From Streptomyces composti (GTDB lineage: Bacteria; Actinomycetota; Actinomycetes; Streptomycetales; Streptomycetaceae), in NCBI RefSeq assembly GCF_012034205.1, contig NZ_JAATEM010000015.1:1-64000 (forward strand): a stretch of DNA of 64,000 bases, in the 5' to 3' direction. Positions 17,304-26,540 of the stretch are shown here, piece by piece; the stretch's first letter is position 1; each line of letters begins with the position of its first letter. Below the pieces are notes generated by a model, which saw nothing but the letters and a program-made list of their open reading frames with translations, was not told the DNA's origin and did not search any database. The translations under genes were made by a program, and so were the position numbers.

Positions 17304-19532
17304 ATGCGCACAGGTGAGCCCCTGCCCTCGGTGGAGGACGTCCTCGGCCTTCTGGACACCGGCCGGTGGCACTGGGACACCGCAGCCGGAGAGGTCACGG
17401 TCGATGCCGTGGCTGCCCGGCTGCTCGGGCTGCCCGCCGAGGAGTGCGTCCTCACGGAGGCCCAGGTGCGGGCCCGGCTGCACCCCGTCGACTGGAACGA
17501 GATCACCGGCGTGGTCCAGCTCGCCGTCGCCGAGGGAACCCTCGCCGAGGTCCGTATACGGATCATGGACGACCAGGGGCGGGTCGTCCGGGTCGTCCGC
17601 AGCCGCTCCAAACCCACCTTCGACCACTCCCGCAGGGCCTATGTCCTGACCGGCACCCTGCAGGAGGTCACCGACCCGGCCCCGGGCACGGCCGCCGGGC
17701 GCAGCGCGGTCACCGGCGACTGGCGGCGCTCCAGGGAGGCCTTCCTGCTGGACGCAGGCCGGGCGCTGGCCGAGGCCCGCTCCACCGAGGAGGTGCTGCG
17801 GGTCGCGGCGAACCTGTCGATGCCGGGCTTCTCACCGGACGGTCTGGCCGTGTTCGGCGTCGAGGGCGACCGGCTGACGATCATCGGCCACCACGGGCAC
17901 GAGCCCGGCGACGAGGGCCCCTTCACCTATATGCCGCTGGACACCGACTACCCGGCCGCCGAGGTGGTCCGCACCGGCCGTGCCGTGTATCTCTCCTCGC
18001 CCGAGCAGTACAAGGCCCGCTATCCGCTCACCTGGCCCATGGCGCAGCGCTTCGGCCGCCAGTCCTGGGCCTTCCTGCCGCTCACCGTGGCCGGCCGCCC
18101 CATGGGCGCCTGGATGGCGGCCTTCGCCTACCCCGTCGCCTTCACCCCCGACGAGCGCTCCGTGCTGACCACCGTGGCCCGGATGCTGGCGCAGGCACTG
18201 GCCCGGGCGGGCACCGCCGAGAGCGAGCGGGCACTGGCCGACGGACTGCAGCGCACGATGCTGCCCCGGCTGGGCCAGCAGCGCATCCCCGGCATGAGCG
18301 TCGCCGCCCGCTACATACCCACCGGCGGCGGTCTCCAGGTCGGCGGCGACTGGTACGACGTGATCCCGCTGCCCAGCGGACGGTTCGCCCTGGTCATCGG
18401 GGACGTGCAGGGCCATGACGTACGGGCGGCGGGGCTGATGGGCCAGCTGCGGATAGCCCTGCGCGCCTACGCCTCCGAGGGGCACCGCCCGGACGCCGTG
18501 CTCACCCGCGCCTCCCGCTTCCTGCACGGCATCGGCGAAGCCGACCCCGTCGAGACCCGCTTCGCGACCTGCCTGTATGTCGAGGTGGACCCCGTCACCG
18601 GCGTCCTGGAGGTCGCCCGTGCCGGGCACCCCGACCCGGTGATCCGCATGGCCGACGCCACCGTGCTGACCCGGCCCACGGCCGGCGGGCTGCCGCTCGG
18701 CATCGACCCGGACGCCGACTACCCCACCACCCGGCTGATCCTGGAACCCGCCGAGACCATGCTGATCTGCACCGACGGCCTGATCGAGACCGGCGGGCAC
18801 GACCTGGACACCGGCTGGGCGCGGCTGCGCTCCCTCCTCGAGGAGCACAAGGGCAATCTGGAGGAGCTGGCCGACGCCCTGGTCCAAGCGGTGCACGGAC
18901 CCTCCTCGCACCACACCACCGGCCCGCTGGCCGACCGCCGCGAGGACGACATCGCCCTGCTGCTGCTGTGCCGGCAGGGCGAGGGCTGCGGCTGCGGCGC
19001 CGAGACGGACACCGTGCGCCCGCCCGTCCGCCGCACCATGCTCACCGTTGCCCAGGCCGAGCCCGAGCGGGTCGCGGTCGCCCGCCATCAGCTGCGCGAG
19101 CTGCTGCACGACTGGTCCTCCGCGGACCAGGTGGACTCCGCGGTGCTGCTGCTCTCGGAACTGCTCACCAACGTCCTGGTCCACACCGACGCCGACGCGC
19201 TGCTGGTCGCGGAGGTCACCGGAGGGCGGGAGGGCCGCCGGATGCGCATAGAGGTCACCGACACCGGCGACGACCTGCCCCACCCCCGCAGACCCGGCGA
19301 GCTGGCCTCCTCCGGCCGCGGCCTCCTCCTGATCGAGCAGCTGGCCCACGCCTGGGGGGTCGACCCGCGCGGCGAGGGCAAGAGCATCTGGTTCGAGCTG
19401 TACGAGCCGCCGGAGGCCGACGCCGGGACCGACGGGGACGGCAGCGGCGGGCGCGGAAGCCACGGACACGGACGCCCGCAGCCGAACGGCACCCCGGGCA
19501 CCCCGAGGCACCCGGGCGCCCGAAGCGTTTAG
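17304..19532 (+). CDS. SpoIIE-type PP2C phosphatase with PAS-like, GAF and HATPase domains
   Basis: A 742-residue cytosolic signalling protein. Residues 1-115 are PAS-like, 150-310 GAF-like, about 320-540 a SpoIIE/PP2C phosphatase (GGDWYDVIPL, VIGDVQGHDVRAAGLMG, CTDGLIET, REDDIALLLL), and about 575-700 an RsbW-type HATPase (LLSELLTNVLVHTD, EVTDTGDDLPHP, SGRGLLLIEQLA). Phosphatase plus anti-sigma kinase in one chain is typical of Streptomyces partner-switching regulators that act on STAS anti-anti-sigma factors; no STAS gene is adjacent. A cysteine cluster (EGCGCG) lies between the two enzyme domains. The last codons fall in a 37-bp tandem duplication. Confidence 0.93.
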   Translation: MRTGEPLPSVEDVLGLLDTGRWHWDTAAGEVTVDAVAARLLGLPAEECVLTEAQVRARLHPVDWNEITGVVQLAVAEGTLAEVRIRIMDDQGRVVRVVRSRSKPTFDHSRRAYVLTGTLQEVTDPAPGTAAGRSAVTGDWRRSREAFLLDAGRALAEARSTEEVLRVAANLSMPGFSPDGLAVFGVEGDRLTIIGHHGHEPGDEGPFTYMPLDTDYPAAEVVRTGRAVYLSSPEQYKARYPLTWPMAQRFGRQSWAFLPLTVAGRPMGAWMAAFAYPVAFTPDERSVLTTVARMLAQALARAGTAESERALADGLQRTMLPRLGQQRIPGMSVAARYIPTGGGLQVGGDWYDVIPLPSGRFALVIGDVQGHDVRAAGLMGQLRIALRAYASEGHRPDAVLTRASRFLHGIGEADPVETRFATCLYVEVDPVTGVLEVARAGHPDPVIRMADATVLTRPTAGGLPLGIDPDADYPTTRLILEPAETMLICTDGLIETGGHDLDTGWARLRSLLEEHKGNLEELADALVQAVHGPSSHHTTGPLADRREDDIALLLLCRQGEGCGCGAETDTVRPPVRRTMLTVAQAEPERVAVARHQLRELLHDWSSADQVDSAVLLLSELLTNVLVHTDADALLVAEVTGGREGRRMRIEVTDTGDDLPHPRRPGELASSGRGLLLIEQLAHAWGVDPRGEGKSIWFELYEPPEADAGTDGDGSGGRGSHGHGRPQPNGTPGTPRHPGARSV

Positions 19533-19580
19533 GCCGCCCTCCGGGCACCCGGGCGCCCGAAGCGTATAGGCCGCCCTCCG
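19507..19580. repeat. 37-bp tandem duplication spanning a stop codon
   Basis: Two nearly identical 37-bp units, each containing GGCACCCGGGCGCCCGAAGC. The first contains the TAG of the SpoIIE-type gene (19530-19532); the second follows it with one T/A change. A partial third unit starts at 19581. Confidence 0.85.
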
Positions 19581-19867
19581 AGGCGCCCGAACCCCTCACA
19601 GAACCCCTCAGTGCTCTCTCAGGACGGCTCTCCCCGGACGACTCAGTCGCCCCGCCCGAGGCGGCCGTCCCGCCGAACGGGGAGGGCAGCTCGCGCGAGC
19701 CGGACGCCAGGTCGTGCCGAGCCGGACACCAGGTCGTGCAGGGAGGTCCCGGCAGCCAGGAGTCCTGCACACCGCCAGCCGGTCACGGCCGGCGGCGGGC
19801 TGTCCTGCCCTGGCGCCCCGGTGATCACGCGGGGGCTCGAGGCGATCGCCAGGGCAGGACGCCCGTG
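19581..19867. terminator. Intergenic stretch ending in a long-loop hairpin
   Basis: No gene seen between the SpoIIE-type gene and pirin. The end carries a perfect 14-bp stem, GTCCTGCCCTGGCG (19802-19815) with CGCCAGGGCAGGAC (19847-19860), with a 31-nt loop; it probably terminates both convergent genes. Confidence 0.6.
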
Positions 19868-20848
19868 TCACACGTCCTGCGGGCCCTCGTCCGTCATGCC
19901 GTGCACGGCGGGGACGGTGCCCAGGCGGCCCTTCTGGTAGTCCTCGAAGGCCTGCACCAGCTCTTCCTTGGTGTTCATCACGAACGGCCCGTAGTGGACC
20001 ATCGGCTCCCGGATGGGCCGCCCGCCGAGCAGCACGACCTCCAGGTCGGGGGTGTGGGAGTCCTGCTTGTCGTCGGCCCGGACGGTCAGCGAGGACCCGG
20101 AGCCGAAGACGGCCGCCTGACCGAGGTGGACCGGCCGCCGCTCGGCACCGACCGATCCGCGGCCCGCGAGGACGTAGGCGAGCCCGTTGAAGTCCTCCCG
20201 CCAGGGCAGGGTGACCTCGGCGCCCGGCGCGAGGGTCGCGTGGATCATGGTGATCGGGGTGTGGGTGATGCCGGGGCCCTTGTGGCCGTCCAGCTCACCG
20301 GCGATGACCCGCAGCAGCGCGCCGCCGTCGGGGCTGGTGAGCAGCTGGACGCTGCCGCCCCGGATGTCCTGGTAGCGGGGGGCCATCATCTTGTCCTTGG
20401 CCGGGAGGTTCACCCACAGCTGCAGCCCGTGGAAGAGGCCGCCGGACATGACCAGGTGCTCGGGCGGCGCCTCGATGTGCAGGATGCCTCCGCCGGCGGT
20501 CATCCACTGGGTGTCGCCGTTGGTGATGGTGCCGCCGCCACCGTTGGAGTCCTGGTGCTCGAAGATGCCGTCGATGATGTAGGTGACGGTCTCGAAGCCC
20601 CGGTGAGGGTGCCAGGGCGTCCCCTTGGGCTCACCGGGTGCGTAGTCCACCTCACCCATCTGGTCCATCATGATGAACGGGTCCAGGTAGCGGTAGTTGA
20701 TCCCCGCGAACGCCCGGCGCACCGGGAAGCCCTCGCCCTCGAAACCGCTCGGAGCGGTGGTCACGGCCAGCACGGGACGCGGCACGGCGTCGGCCGGTGC
20801 GGCCACGCGGGGCAGCGTCAACGGGTTCTCGACGGTCACTGCAGGCAT
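19868..20848 (-). CDS. Pirin family protein
   Basis: A 326-residue bicupin. The N-terminal cupin carries the metal-ligand pattern PWHPHRGFETVTY and later HIEAPPEHL; the C-terminal half contains the second pirin domain (LYVLAG-like region, PIREPMVHYGPFVMNT). Bacterial pirins bind Fe or Ni and include quercetin 2,3-dioxygenases and redox-responsive enzyme regulators; a specific reaction cannot be assigned. The start is the ATG at 20848, with GAGGAGG 7 bp upstream. It lies downstream of the SseB-like gene on the same strand, separated by a strong terminator, so it probably has its own promoter. Confidence 0.93.
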   Translation of the reverse strand: MPAVTVENPLTLPRVAAPADAVPRPVLAVTTAPSGFEGEGFPVRRAFAGINYRYLDPFIMMDQMGEVDYAPGEPKGTPWHPHRGFETVTYIIDGIFEHQDSNGGGGTITNGDTQWMTAGGGILHIEAPPEHLVMSGGLFHGLQLWVNLPAKDKMMAPRYQDIRGGSVQLLTSPDGGALLRVIAGELDGHKGPGITHTPITMIHATLAPGAEVTLPWREDFNGLAYVLAGRGSVGAERRPVHLGQAAVFGSGSSLTVRADDKQDSHTPDLEVVLLGGRPIREPMVHYGPFVMNTKEELVQAFEDYQKGRLGTVPAVHGMTDEGPQDV

Positions 20849-20913
20849 GTCGTACCTCCTCGGGTACACCCAGATTAGTTGAGCGTTGAACTTCCTGCCA
20901 CCCCAAACAGCGA

Positions 20914-20943
20914 GGAGCCCGGAGGGCATTCCCTCCGGGCTCC
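20914..20943 (-). terminator. Strong terminator of the SseB-like gene
   Basis: Perfect 13-bp stem GGAGCCCGGAGGG / CCCTCCGGGCTCC with a CATT loop, 18 bp after the SseB-like stop and upstream of pirin. Confidence 0.85.
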
Positions 20944-20961
20944 GCACGAGCGTCGCGCGCC

Positions 20962-21426
20962 TCAGCCATACATCCGGCGCATCGCGAACTCCACCATCTG
21001 CTCCACCGCCTTGGCGTCGAACACCATCCGGTGCTCGCCCTCCATGTCCAGGACGAAGCCGTAGCCGGTGGGCAGCAGGTCGATCACCTCGGCGCCGGTG
21101 ATCACGAAGTACTTGGACTCCTTGCCCGCGTACCTGCGCAGCTCCTTGAGCGAGGTGAACATCGGGATCACCGGCTGCTGGGTGTTGTGCAGGGCGAGGA
21201 AACCGGGGTTGTCGCCGCGCGGGCAGTACACCTTCGACGTGGCGAAGACCTGCTGGAAGTCCTCCGCGGTCATCTGCCCGGTGGTGAAGGCACGCACCGC
21301 GTCGGCGAGCGAGGGCGCGGACGGCTCCGGGTACAGCGGCGGCTGCTGCCCGTACCCGCCCGGCATGTGCTGCTGCGGCGGGACGTAGCCCTGCTGTGTC
21401 CCTACGTTCTGGTCGTAGCCGTACAT
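20962..21426 (-). CDS. SseB N-terminal-domain protein
   Basis: A 154-residue protein. A Pro/Gln/Gly/Tyr-rich N-terminal 35 residues precede an SseB-type domain (residues 38-150): VYCPRGDNPGFLALHN, PVIPMFTSLKELRRYAG, VITGAEVIDLLPTGYGFVLD. In actinobacteria such proteins are common and of unknown role; the name derives from enhanced serine sensitivity in E. coli, which should not be transferred as function. No signal peptide or membrane segment. It is divergent from the acyl-CoA dehydrogenase gene 183 bp away. Confidence 0.87.
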   Translation of the reverse strand: MYGYDQNVGTQQGYVPPQQHMPGGYGQQPPLYPEPSAPSLADAVRAFTTGQMTAEDFQQVFATSKVYCPRGDNPGFLALHNTQQPVIPMFTSLKELRRYAGKESKYFVITGAEVIDLLPTGYGFVLDMEGEHRMVFDAKAVEQMVEFAMRRMYG

Positions 21427-21513
21427 GACGCACAGACTACTGACCCCCGGGCCGGCCGGAGGAGGGCCGAGGAGGGCTGAGTCACAGATGTCCGGTTCGG
21501 GGTTGCTTCTTAT

Positions 21514-21525
21514 TACCGACGGGTA
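21514..21525. promoter_or_regulatory. Possible small operator before the acyl-CoA dehydrogenase gene
   Basis: TACC-GACG-GGTA, a short dyad in an unusually AT-containing part of the divergent region, next to a GTAGCTAC palindrome at 21534-21541. The arms are short, so this is a weak candidate. Confidence 0.3.
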
Positions 21526-21609
21526 GCATCATCGTAGCTACTGATTGGTACGTGAACTAGTGCGAGGATTCAGTGCCTCGCCGATCTCTCTTCTAACGGA
21601 GCCGTCGCC

Positions 21610-23436
21610 ATGGGGCACTACAAGTCGAATCTCCGCGACATCGAGTTCAACCTCTTCGAAGTTCTCGGGCGGGACAAGCTGTACGGCACCGGCCCGTTCG
21701 AGGAGATGGACGTCGACACCGCGAAGAGCATCCTCGAGGAGCTCTGCCGCCTCGCGGAGAACGAACTGGCCGAGTCCTTCGCCGACGCCGACCGCAACCC
21801 GCCGGTCTTCGACCCCGAGACCAACACCGCCCCGATCCCCGAGTCCTTCAAGAAGAGCTACCAGGCCTTCATGGACTCCGAGTACTGGCGTCTGGGCCTG
21901 CCCGAGGAGATCGGCGGCACCACCGCCCCGCGCTCCCTGATCTGGGCCTACGCCGAGCTCATCCTCGGCGCCAACCCGGCCGTGTGGATGTACTCCTCCG
22001 GCCCCGCGTTCGCCGGCATCCTCTACGAGGAGGGCAACGAGGTCCAGAAGCACATCGCGAAGATCGCCACCGAGAAGCAGTGGGGCTCCACCATGGTCCT
22101 CACCGAGCCGGACGCCGGCTCGGACGTCGGCGCGGGACGGACCAAGGCCGTGCAGCAGGAGGACGGCTCCTGGCACATCGAGGGTGTGAAGCGCTTCATC
22201 ACCTCCGGTGAGCACGACATGTCGGAGAACATCCTCCACTACGTGCTCGCGCGCCCCGAGGGCGCCGGCCCCGGCACCAAGGGCCTGTCCCTCTTCCTCG
22301 TCCCGAAGTACCTCTTCGACTTCGAGACCGGCGAGCTGGGCGAGCGCAACGGCGTCTACGCCACCAACGTCGAGCACAAGATGGGCCTGAAGGTCTCCAA
22401 CACCTGCGAGATGACCTTCGGCGACAAGCACCCCGCCAAGGGCTGGCTCATCGGCGACAAGCACGACGGCATCCGCCAGATGTTCCGCATCATCGAGTTC
22501 GCCCGCATGATGGTCGGCACGAAGGCGATCTCCACCCTCTCCACGGGCTACCTCAACGCCCTGGAGTACGCCAAGGAGCGCGTCCAGGGCCCCGACCTGG
22601 CGAACTTCATGGACAAGACCGCGCCGAAGGTCACCATCACCCACCACCCCGACGTGCGCCGCTCGCTGATGCTGCAGAAGGCCTACGCGGAGGGCATGCG
22701 CGCCCTGGTGATGTACACCGCCTCCATCCAGGACGCCATCCAGGTCAAGGAGGCCGCCGGCGAGGACGCCTCGACCGAGCACGCGCTGAACGACCTGCTC
22801 CTGCCGATCGTCAAGGGCTACGGCTCCGAGAAGGCCTACGAGCAGCTCGCCCAGTCGCTGCAGACCTTCGGCGGCTCCGGCTTCCTGCAGGAGTACCCGA
22901 TCGAGCAGTACATCCGGGACTCCAAGATCGACACCCTCTACGAGGGCACCACGGCGATCCAGGGCCAGGACTACTTCTTCCGGAAGATCGTCCGCAACCA
23001 GGGCGCCGCCCTGAACAGCCTCGCCGAGGACATCAAGAAGTTCCTGGCCATCGGCACCGGCGGCGCGGAGCTGGCCGACGCCCGCGAGCACCTCGCCAAG
23101 GCCGCCGTCGAGCTGGAGGCCATCGTCGGCCTGATGCTCAACGACCTCGCGGCCACCGAGAAGGACGTCAAGAACATCTACAAGGTGGGCCTGAACACCA
23201 CCCGCCTGCTGATGGCCTCCGGTGACGTGATCGTCGGCTACCTGCTGCTCAAGGGCGCCGCGGTGGCCCAGGAGAAGCTGGAGACCGCGACGGCCAAGGA
23301 CAAGGCGTTCTACACCGGCAAGATCGCGGCGGCGAAGTTCTTCGCGTCCAACGTCCTGCCCGGCGTGACCGCCGCGCGCAAGGTCGCCGAGACCGTCGAC
23401 CTGGACCTGATGGAGCTGGACGAGGCCGCGTTCTGA
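21610..23436 (+). CDS. Acyl-CoA dehydrogenase
   Basis: A 608-residue flavoprotein that oxidises acyl-CoA to the 2,3-enoyl-CoA. It carries an N-terminal helical extension, the FAD/substrate region ([14 protein letters not shown], and [14 protein letters not shown]), the catalytic-base segment [17 protein letters not shown] near residue 440, and the extra C-terminal domain typical of the roughly 600-residue acyl-CoA dehydrogenases, FadE5-like in mycobacteria. Chain-length preference is not deducible. It is monocistronic: divergent from the SseB-like gene and followed by a clear terminator. Strong codon bias (nearly all C- or G-ending) suggests high expression. Confidence 0.95.
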   Translation: MGHYKSNLRDIEFNLFEVLGRDKLYGTGPFEEMDVDTAKSILEELCRLAENELAESFADADRNPPVFDPETNTAPIPESFKKSYQAFMDSEYWRLGLPEEIGGTTAPRSLIWAYAELILGANPAVWMYSSGPAFAGILYEEGNEVQKHIAKIATEKQWGSTMVLTEPDAGSDVGAGRTKAVQQEDGSWHIEGVKRFITSGEHDMSENILHYVLARPEGAGPGTKGLSLFLVPKYLFDFETGELGERNGVYATNVEHKMGLKVSNTCEMTFGDKHPAKGWLIGDKHDGIRQMFRIIEFARMMVGTKAISTLSTGYLNALEYAKERVQGPDLANFMDKTAPKVTITHHPDVRRSLMLQKAYAEGMRALVMYTASIQDAIQVKEAAGEDASTEHALNDLLLPIVKGYGSEKAYEQLAQSLQTFGGSGFLQEYPIEQYIRDSKIDTLYEGTTAIQGQDYFFRKIVRNQGAALNSLAEDIKKFLAIGTGGAELADAREHLAKAAVELEAIVGLMLNDLAATEKDVKNIYKVGLNTTRLLMASGDVIVGYLLLKGAAVAQEKLETATAKDKAFYTGKIAAAKFFASNVLPGVTAARKVAETVDLDLMELDEAAF

Positions 23437-23462
23437 TCGCGCCCCCGCCCCGCTGAAGCCCG

Positions 23463-23490
23463 GGCCCGCCTCTCTCTCGGGAGGCGGGCC
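23463..23490 (+). terminator. Terminator of the acyl-CoA dehydrogenase gene
   Basis: Perfect 10-bp stem GGCCCGCCTC / GAGGCGGGCC with an 8-nt loop, followed by TTCGCTT. Confidence 0.8.
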
Positions 23491-23569
23491 TTCGCTTGCC
23501 CGGGATACCGGCCTCGCCGGATCCACGCTCCTCGTCAACCGGGCCTCGACCGTCGTTAAGGTGAACCCC

Positions 23570-24865
23570 ATGAGCGCACCCTCCCGCTTCGACCGCGGCC
23601 ACACCGACGACCTGATGACGTTCCTGGCGGCGAGCCCCACGCCGTACCACGCCGTGGCGAACGCCGCGGAGCGGCTGGAGAAGGCGGGCTTCAGGCAGGT
23701 CGCCGAGACGGACGCCTGGGACGGAACCGCCGGCGGCCGCTACGTGCTGCGCGGCGGCGCCATCGTCGCCTGGTACGTCCCCGAGGGCGCCGCCCCGCAC
23801 ACCCCCTTCCGCATCGTCGGCGCCCACACCGACTCCCCCAATCTGCGCGTCAAGCCGCTGCCCGACAGCGGGGCGCACGGCTGGCGCCAGGTCGCCGTGG
23901 AGATCTACGGCGGCCCGCTGCTCAACTCCTGGCTCGACCGCGACCTCGGCCTGGCAGGACGCCTCACCCTGCGCGACGGCACCAGCCGCCTGGTCAACGT
24001 CGACCGCCCGCTGCTGCGTGTCCCCCAGCTCGCCATCCACCTGGACCGCTCGGTCACCGCGGAGGGCCTCAAGCTCGACAAGCAGCGCCACATGCAGCCG
24101 GTGTGGGGCCTGGGCGACGACGTCCGCGACGGCGACCTGATCGCCTTCCTGGAGGAGACCGCCGGCATTCCGTCCGGCCAGGTCGCCGGCTGGGACCTGA
24201 TGGTCCACTCCGTGGAGCCGCCCGCCTACCTGGGCCGGGACCGCGAGCTGGTGGCCGGCCCCCGCATGGACAACCTTCTCTCCGTGCACGCCGGCACCGC
24301 CGCCCTCGCCGCCGCGTCGGCCACGCCGGACCTGCCCCACATCCCGGTGCTCGCCGCCTTCGACCACGAGGAGAACGGCTCCCAGTCCGACACCGGCGCC
24401 GACGGCCCGCTGCTCGGCAACGTCCTGGAGCGCTCGGTGTTCGCGCGCGGCGGCACCCTGGAGGACCGCGCCCGCGCCTTCGCCGCCACCGTCTGCCTGT
24501 CCTCCGACACCGGCCACGCCGTCCACCCCAACTACGCGGAGCGGCACGACCCCACACACCACCCGCGCATCGACGGCGGCCCCATCCTCAAGGTCAACGT
24601 CAACAACCGCTACGCCACCGACGGTTCGGGCCGCGCGGTCTTCACGGCCGCGTGCGAGCGGGCCGGGGTGCCCTTCCAGTCCTTCGTCTCCAACAACGCG
24701 ATGCCCTGCGGCACCACCATCGGCCCGATCACCGCGGCCCGGCACGGCATCCGCACGGTGGACATCGGCGTCGCCATCCTCTCCATGCACAGCGCCCGCG
24801 AACTCTGCGGCGCCCGTGACCCGTTCCTGCTGGCGAACGCGCTGGCCGCGTTCCTCCAGGGGTGA
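23570..24865 (+). CDS. M18-family aminopeptidase
   Basis: A 431-residue zinc aminopeptidase (aspartyl aminopeptidase or aminopeptidase I family). Metal ligands and catalytic motifs appear in order: GAHTDSPNLRVKP (His, Asp), FDHEENGSQSDTGADG (Glu pair), SSDTGHAVHPNY (Asp) and AILSMHSARELC (His). It removes N-terminal residues from peptides in the cytosol; Streptomyces annotations call it aminopeptidase 2. The start is taken as ATG 23570, with AAGG 9 bp upstream; a GTG at 23561 would add three residues. A DUF6458 gene follows after 128 bp. Confidence 0.93.
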   Translation: MSAPSRFDRGHTDDLMTFLAASPTPYHAVANAAERLEKAGFRQVAETDAWDGTAGGRYVLRGGAIVAWYVPEGAAPHTPFRIVGAHTDSPNLRVKPLPDSGAHGWRQVAVEIYGGPLLNSWLDRDLGLAGRLTLRDGTSRLVNVDRPLLRVPQLAIHLDRSVTAEGLKLDKQRHMQPVWGLGDDVRDGDLIAFLEETAGIPSGQVAGWDLMVHSVEPPAYLGRDRELVAGPRMDNLLSVHAGTAALAAASATPDLPHIPVLAAFDHEENGSQSDTGADGPLLGNVLERSVFARGGTLEDRARAFAATVCLSSDTGHAVHPNYAERHDPTHHPRIDGGPILKVNVNNRYATDGSGRAVFTAACERAGVPFQSFVSNNAMPCGTTIGPITAARHGIRTVDIGVAILSMHSARELCGARDPFLLANALAAFLQG

Positions 24866-24993
24866 CGCCCCCGCCGCGGTGAGGAGCGGGCCGTGCAGGC
24901 GGCCCGCAGGGTCAACACCGCACCGCCGCATGCTTTCTGACCCCGCGGGTACCCGGATGCGACCGGACCGACCGGACAAGGAAGGCGTGACTC

Positions 24994-25245
24994 ATGGGCC
25001 TCGGCGGATGCATCATCCTCATCGCGGTGGGAGCCATTCTCACCTTCGCGACCGACTGGGACATGCAGGGAGTCAACCTGGACCTGGTCGGCGTGATCTT
25101 CATGATCGTCGGCCTGATCGGCGTGGCGACCTTCAGCAGCATCGCCCGCCGCAGGCGTGTGGTGGTCCCCCCGGCGACCCCGGTGGTCGACGACCCGGCC
25201 GCCCGCCCGCACCGGGACGGCTACTCCAACGGCTACGGGGCGTAG
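24994..25245 (+). CDS. DUF6458-like small membrane protein
   Basis: An 83-residue protein with two hydrophobic helices (CIILIAVGAILTFAT and LVGVIFMIVGLIGVATF) separated by a short loop, then RRRR and a hydrophilic tail ending NGYGA. This pattern is common in actinobacteria as DUF6458. The basic cluster after the second helix suggests both termini are cytoplasmic. Function unknown. AAGGAAGG precedes the ATG. It is convergent with the D,D-carboxypeptidase gene across a strong hairpin. Confidence 0.82.
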   Translation: MGLGGCIILIAVGAILTFATDWDMQGVNLDLVGVIFMIVGLIGVATFSSIARRRRVVVPPATPVVDDPAARPHRDGYSNGYGA

Positions 25246-25317
25246 AGGTCCTGCGCGAACTCGTCCGGCGTGTCCTGCCAGAACCAGCCGCCGGGGAACA
25301 GGCGGCTCGAGGGACCG

Positions 25318-25367
25318 GCACACCCGGAGGGGCCCACCAGGCGGTCGGTGAGCCCCTCCGGGTGTGC
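25318..25367. terminator. Convergent terminator hairpin
   Basis: Perfect 16-bp stem GCACACCCGGAGGGGC / GCCCCTCCGGGTGTGC with an 18-nt loop between the DUF6458 gene and the carboxypeptidase gene. Confidence 0.85.
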
Positions 25368-25384
25368 AGCGGCGTGACCTGAAA

Positions 25385-26288
25385 TCAGATCTTGCCGAAG
25401 CCGTGGCTCAGGAGCTTCTTGGCGTCCTTCTCGCGCTGGGCTGCCGAGGAGGAGGCCAGGACCGTGCCGACGACCGTCCTGCCGTTCCGGGTGGCGGCGA
25501 AGACCAGGCAGTACTTGGCCTCGGGGCCGGAGCCGGTCTTCACGCCGATCGTGCCGGAGTAGCTGCTCAGAAGGGTGTTGGTGTTGACCCACGGGGACAT
25601 CGTGCGGGTGCTGCCCGTCTTGGTGACGGTCTTCGCGGTGTACTTCTTCGTCTTGACGATCGAGCGGAAGGTCGAGTTCTTCAGCGCGCTGCTCGCGAGC
25701 TTCGTCAGATCGCGCGGCGTGGAGTAGTTCTTGCCGTTGCCGATGCCGTCGAACGAGTCGAAGTGGGTGTTCTTCAGGCCCAGCTTCTTCGCCTCGGCGT
25801 TCATCTTGCCGATGAACGACTTCACCCGCGCCGAACGCGTCTTGCCCGAGCCGAACTTGTCGGCGAGCGCGTAGGCGGCGTCGCAGCCGGACGGCAGCAT
25901 CAGGCCGTAGAGCAGCTGGCGCACGGTGACCTTGTCGCCCACGATCAGGCGGGCGGAGGAGGCGTTCTTGGAGACGATGTAGTCGCTGTAGGCCTTCTGG
26001 ATCGTGACCTTGCTGTCGAGGTTCAGATTCTTCTGCGCCAGCACGACCTTCGCGGTCATGATCTTCGTTGTCGAACCGGTCGAGCGGCGCGTGTCGGCGG
26101 CCTTGGTGAACAGCGACTTGCCGTTGGCGTTGTTCATCACATAGCCGCCCTTGGCGACGATCGAGGGCGCCTTCGCGGCGGCCTGCGCCGGCGCCGCGTA
26201 GAGGGCTCCGGAGGCGAGCACGGCGCCGGTGGTCACGGCGACGCCGACGGCTCTGCTGAGGCGAATGCCCGAAATGCCGTTCTTCAAG
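25385..26288 (-). CDS. D-alanyl-D-alanine carboxypeptidase (S11 family)
   Basis: About 300 residues, secreted. A signal peptide ends at PAQA, then comes the penicillin-binding fold. Catalytic motifs: STTK (SxxK), SGC in place of the usual SxN (LPSGCDAAYAL), and KTG in GVKTGSG. It trims the terminal D-Ala from peptidoglycan pentapeptides at the outer face of the membrane. There is no C-terminal membrane anchor, so it may be released or held by the wall. Start uncertain: TTG 26288 gives a standard signal peptide and has a GGGG upstream; ATG 26362 would add about 25 residues. The protein is lysine- and serine-rich and uses AAG codons heavily. Confidence 0.92.
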
Positions 26289-26540
26289 TCAAATACCCCG
26301 ATTACCGTGAATGGCCCTACTCTGCGACCCAGTTGAGGAGCAGCCGCATACCGGGGCCCCATGTATCCGACGCACGCCTCGGGCGGATGGTTGTACAGCC
26401 GCGGGTGCGGATATCACGGGGATCCGGGTGCGGATGTCGCGGAGAGCGAGGAGAGCGGCGAGAAGCACCCCGGGGAGGCTCGGCGTCCGCATGGTGAAAC
26501 GGGTGCGGGGACGCGTACGTGTTGTATCTATCCTGTCGGC

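Noticed and set aside
21538..23640. 700-codon minus-strand frame over the acyl-CoA dehydrogenase
   Set aside because: Valine-, leucine- and glycine-rich antisense pattern without domains.
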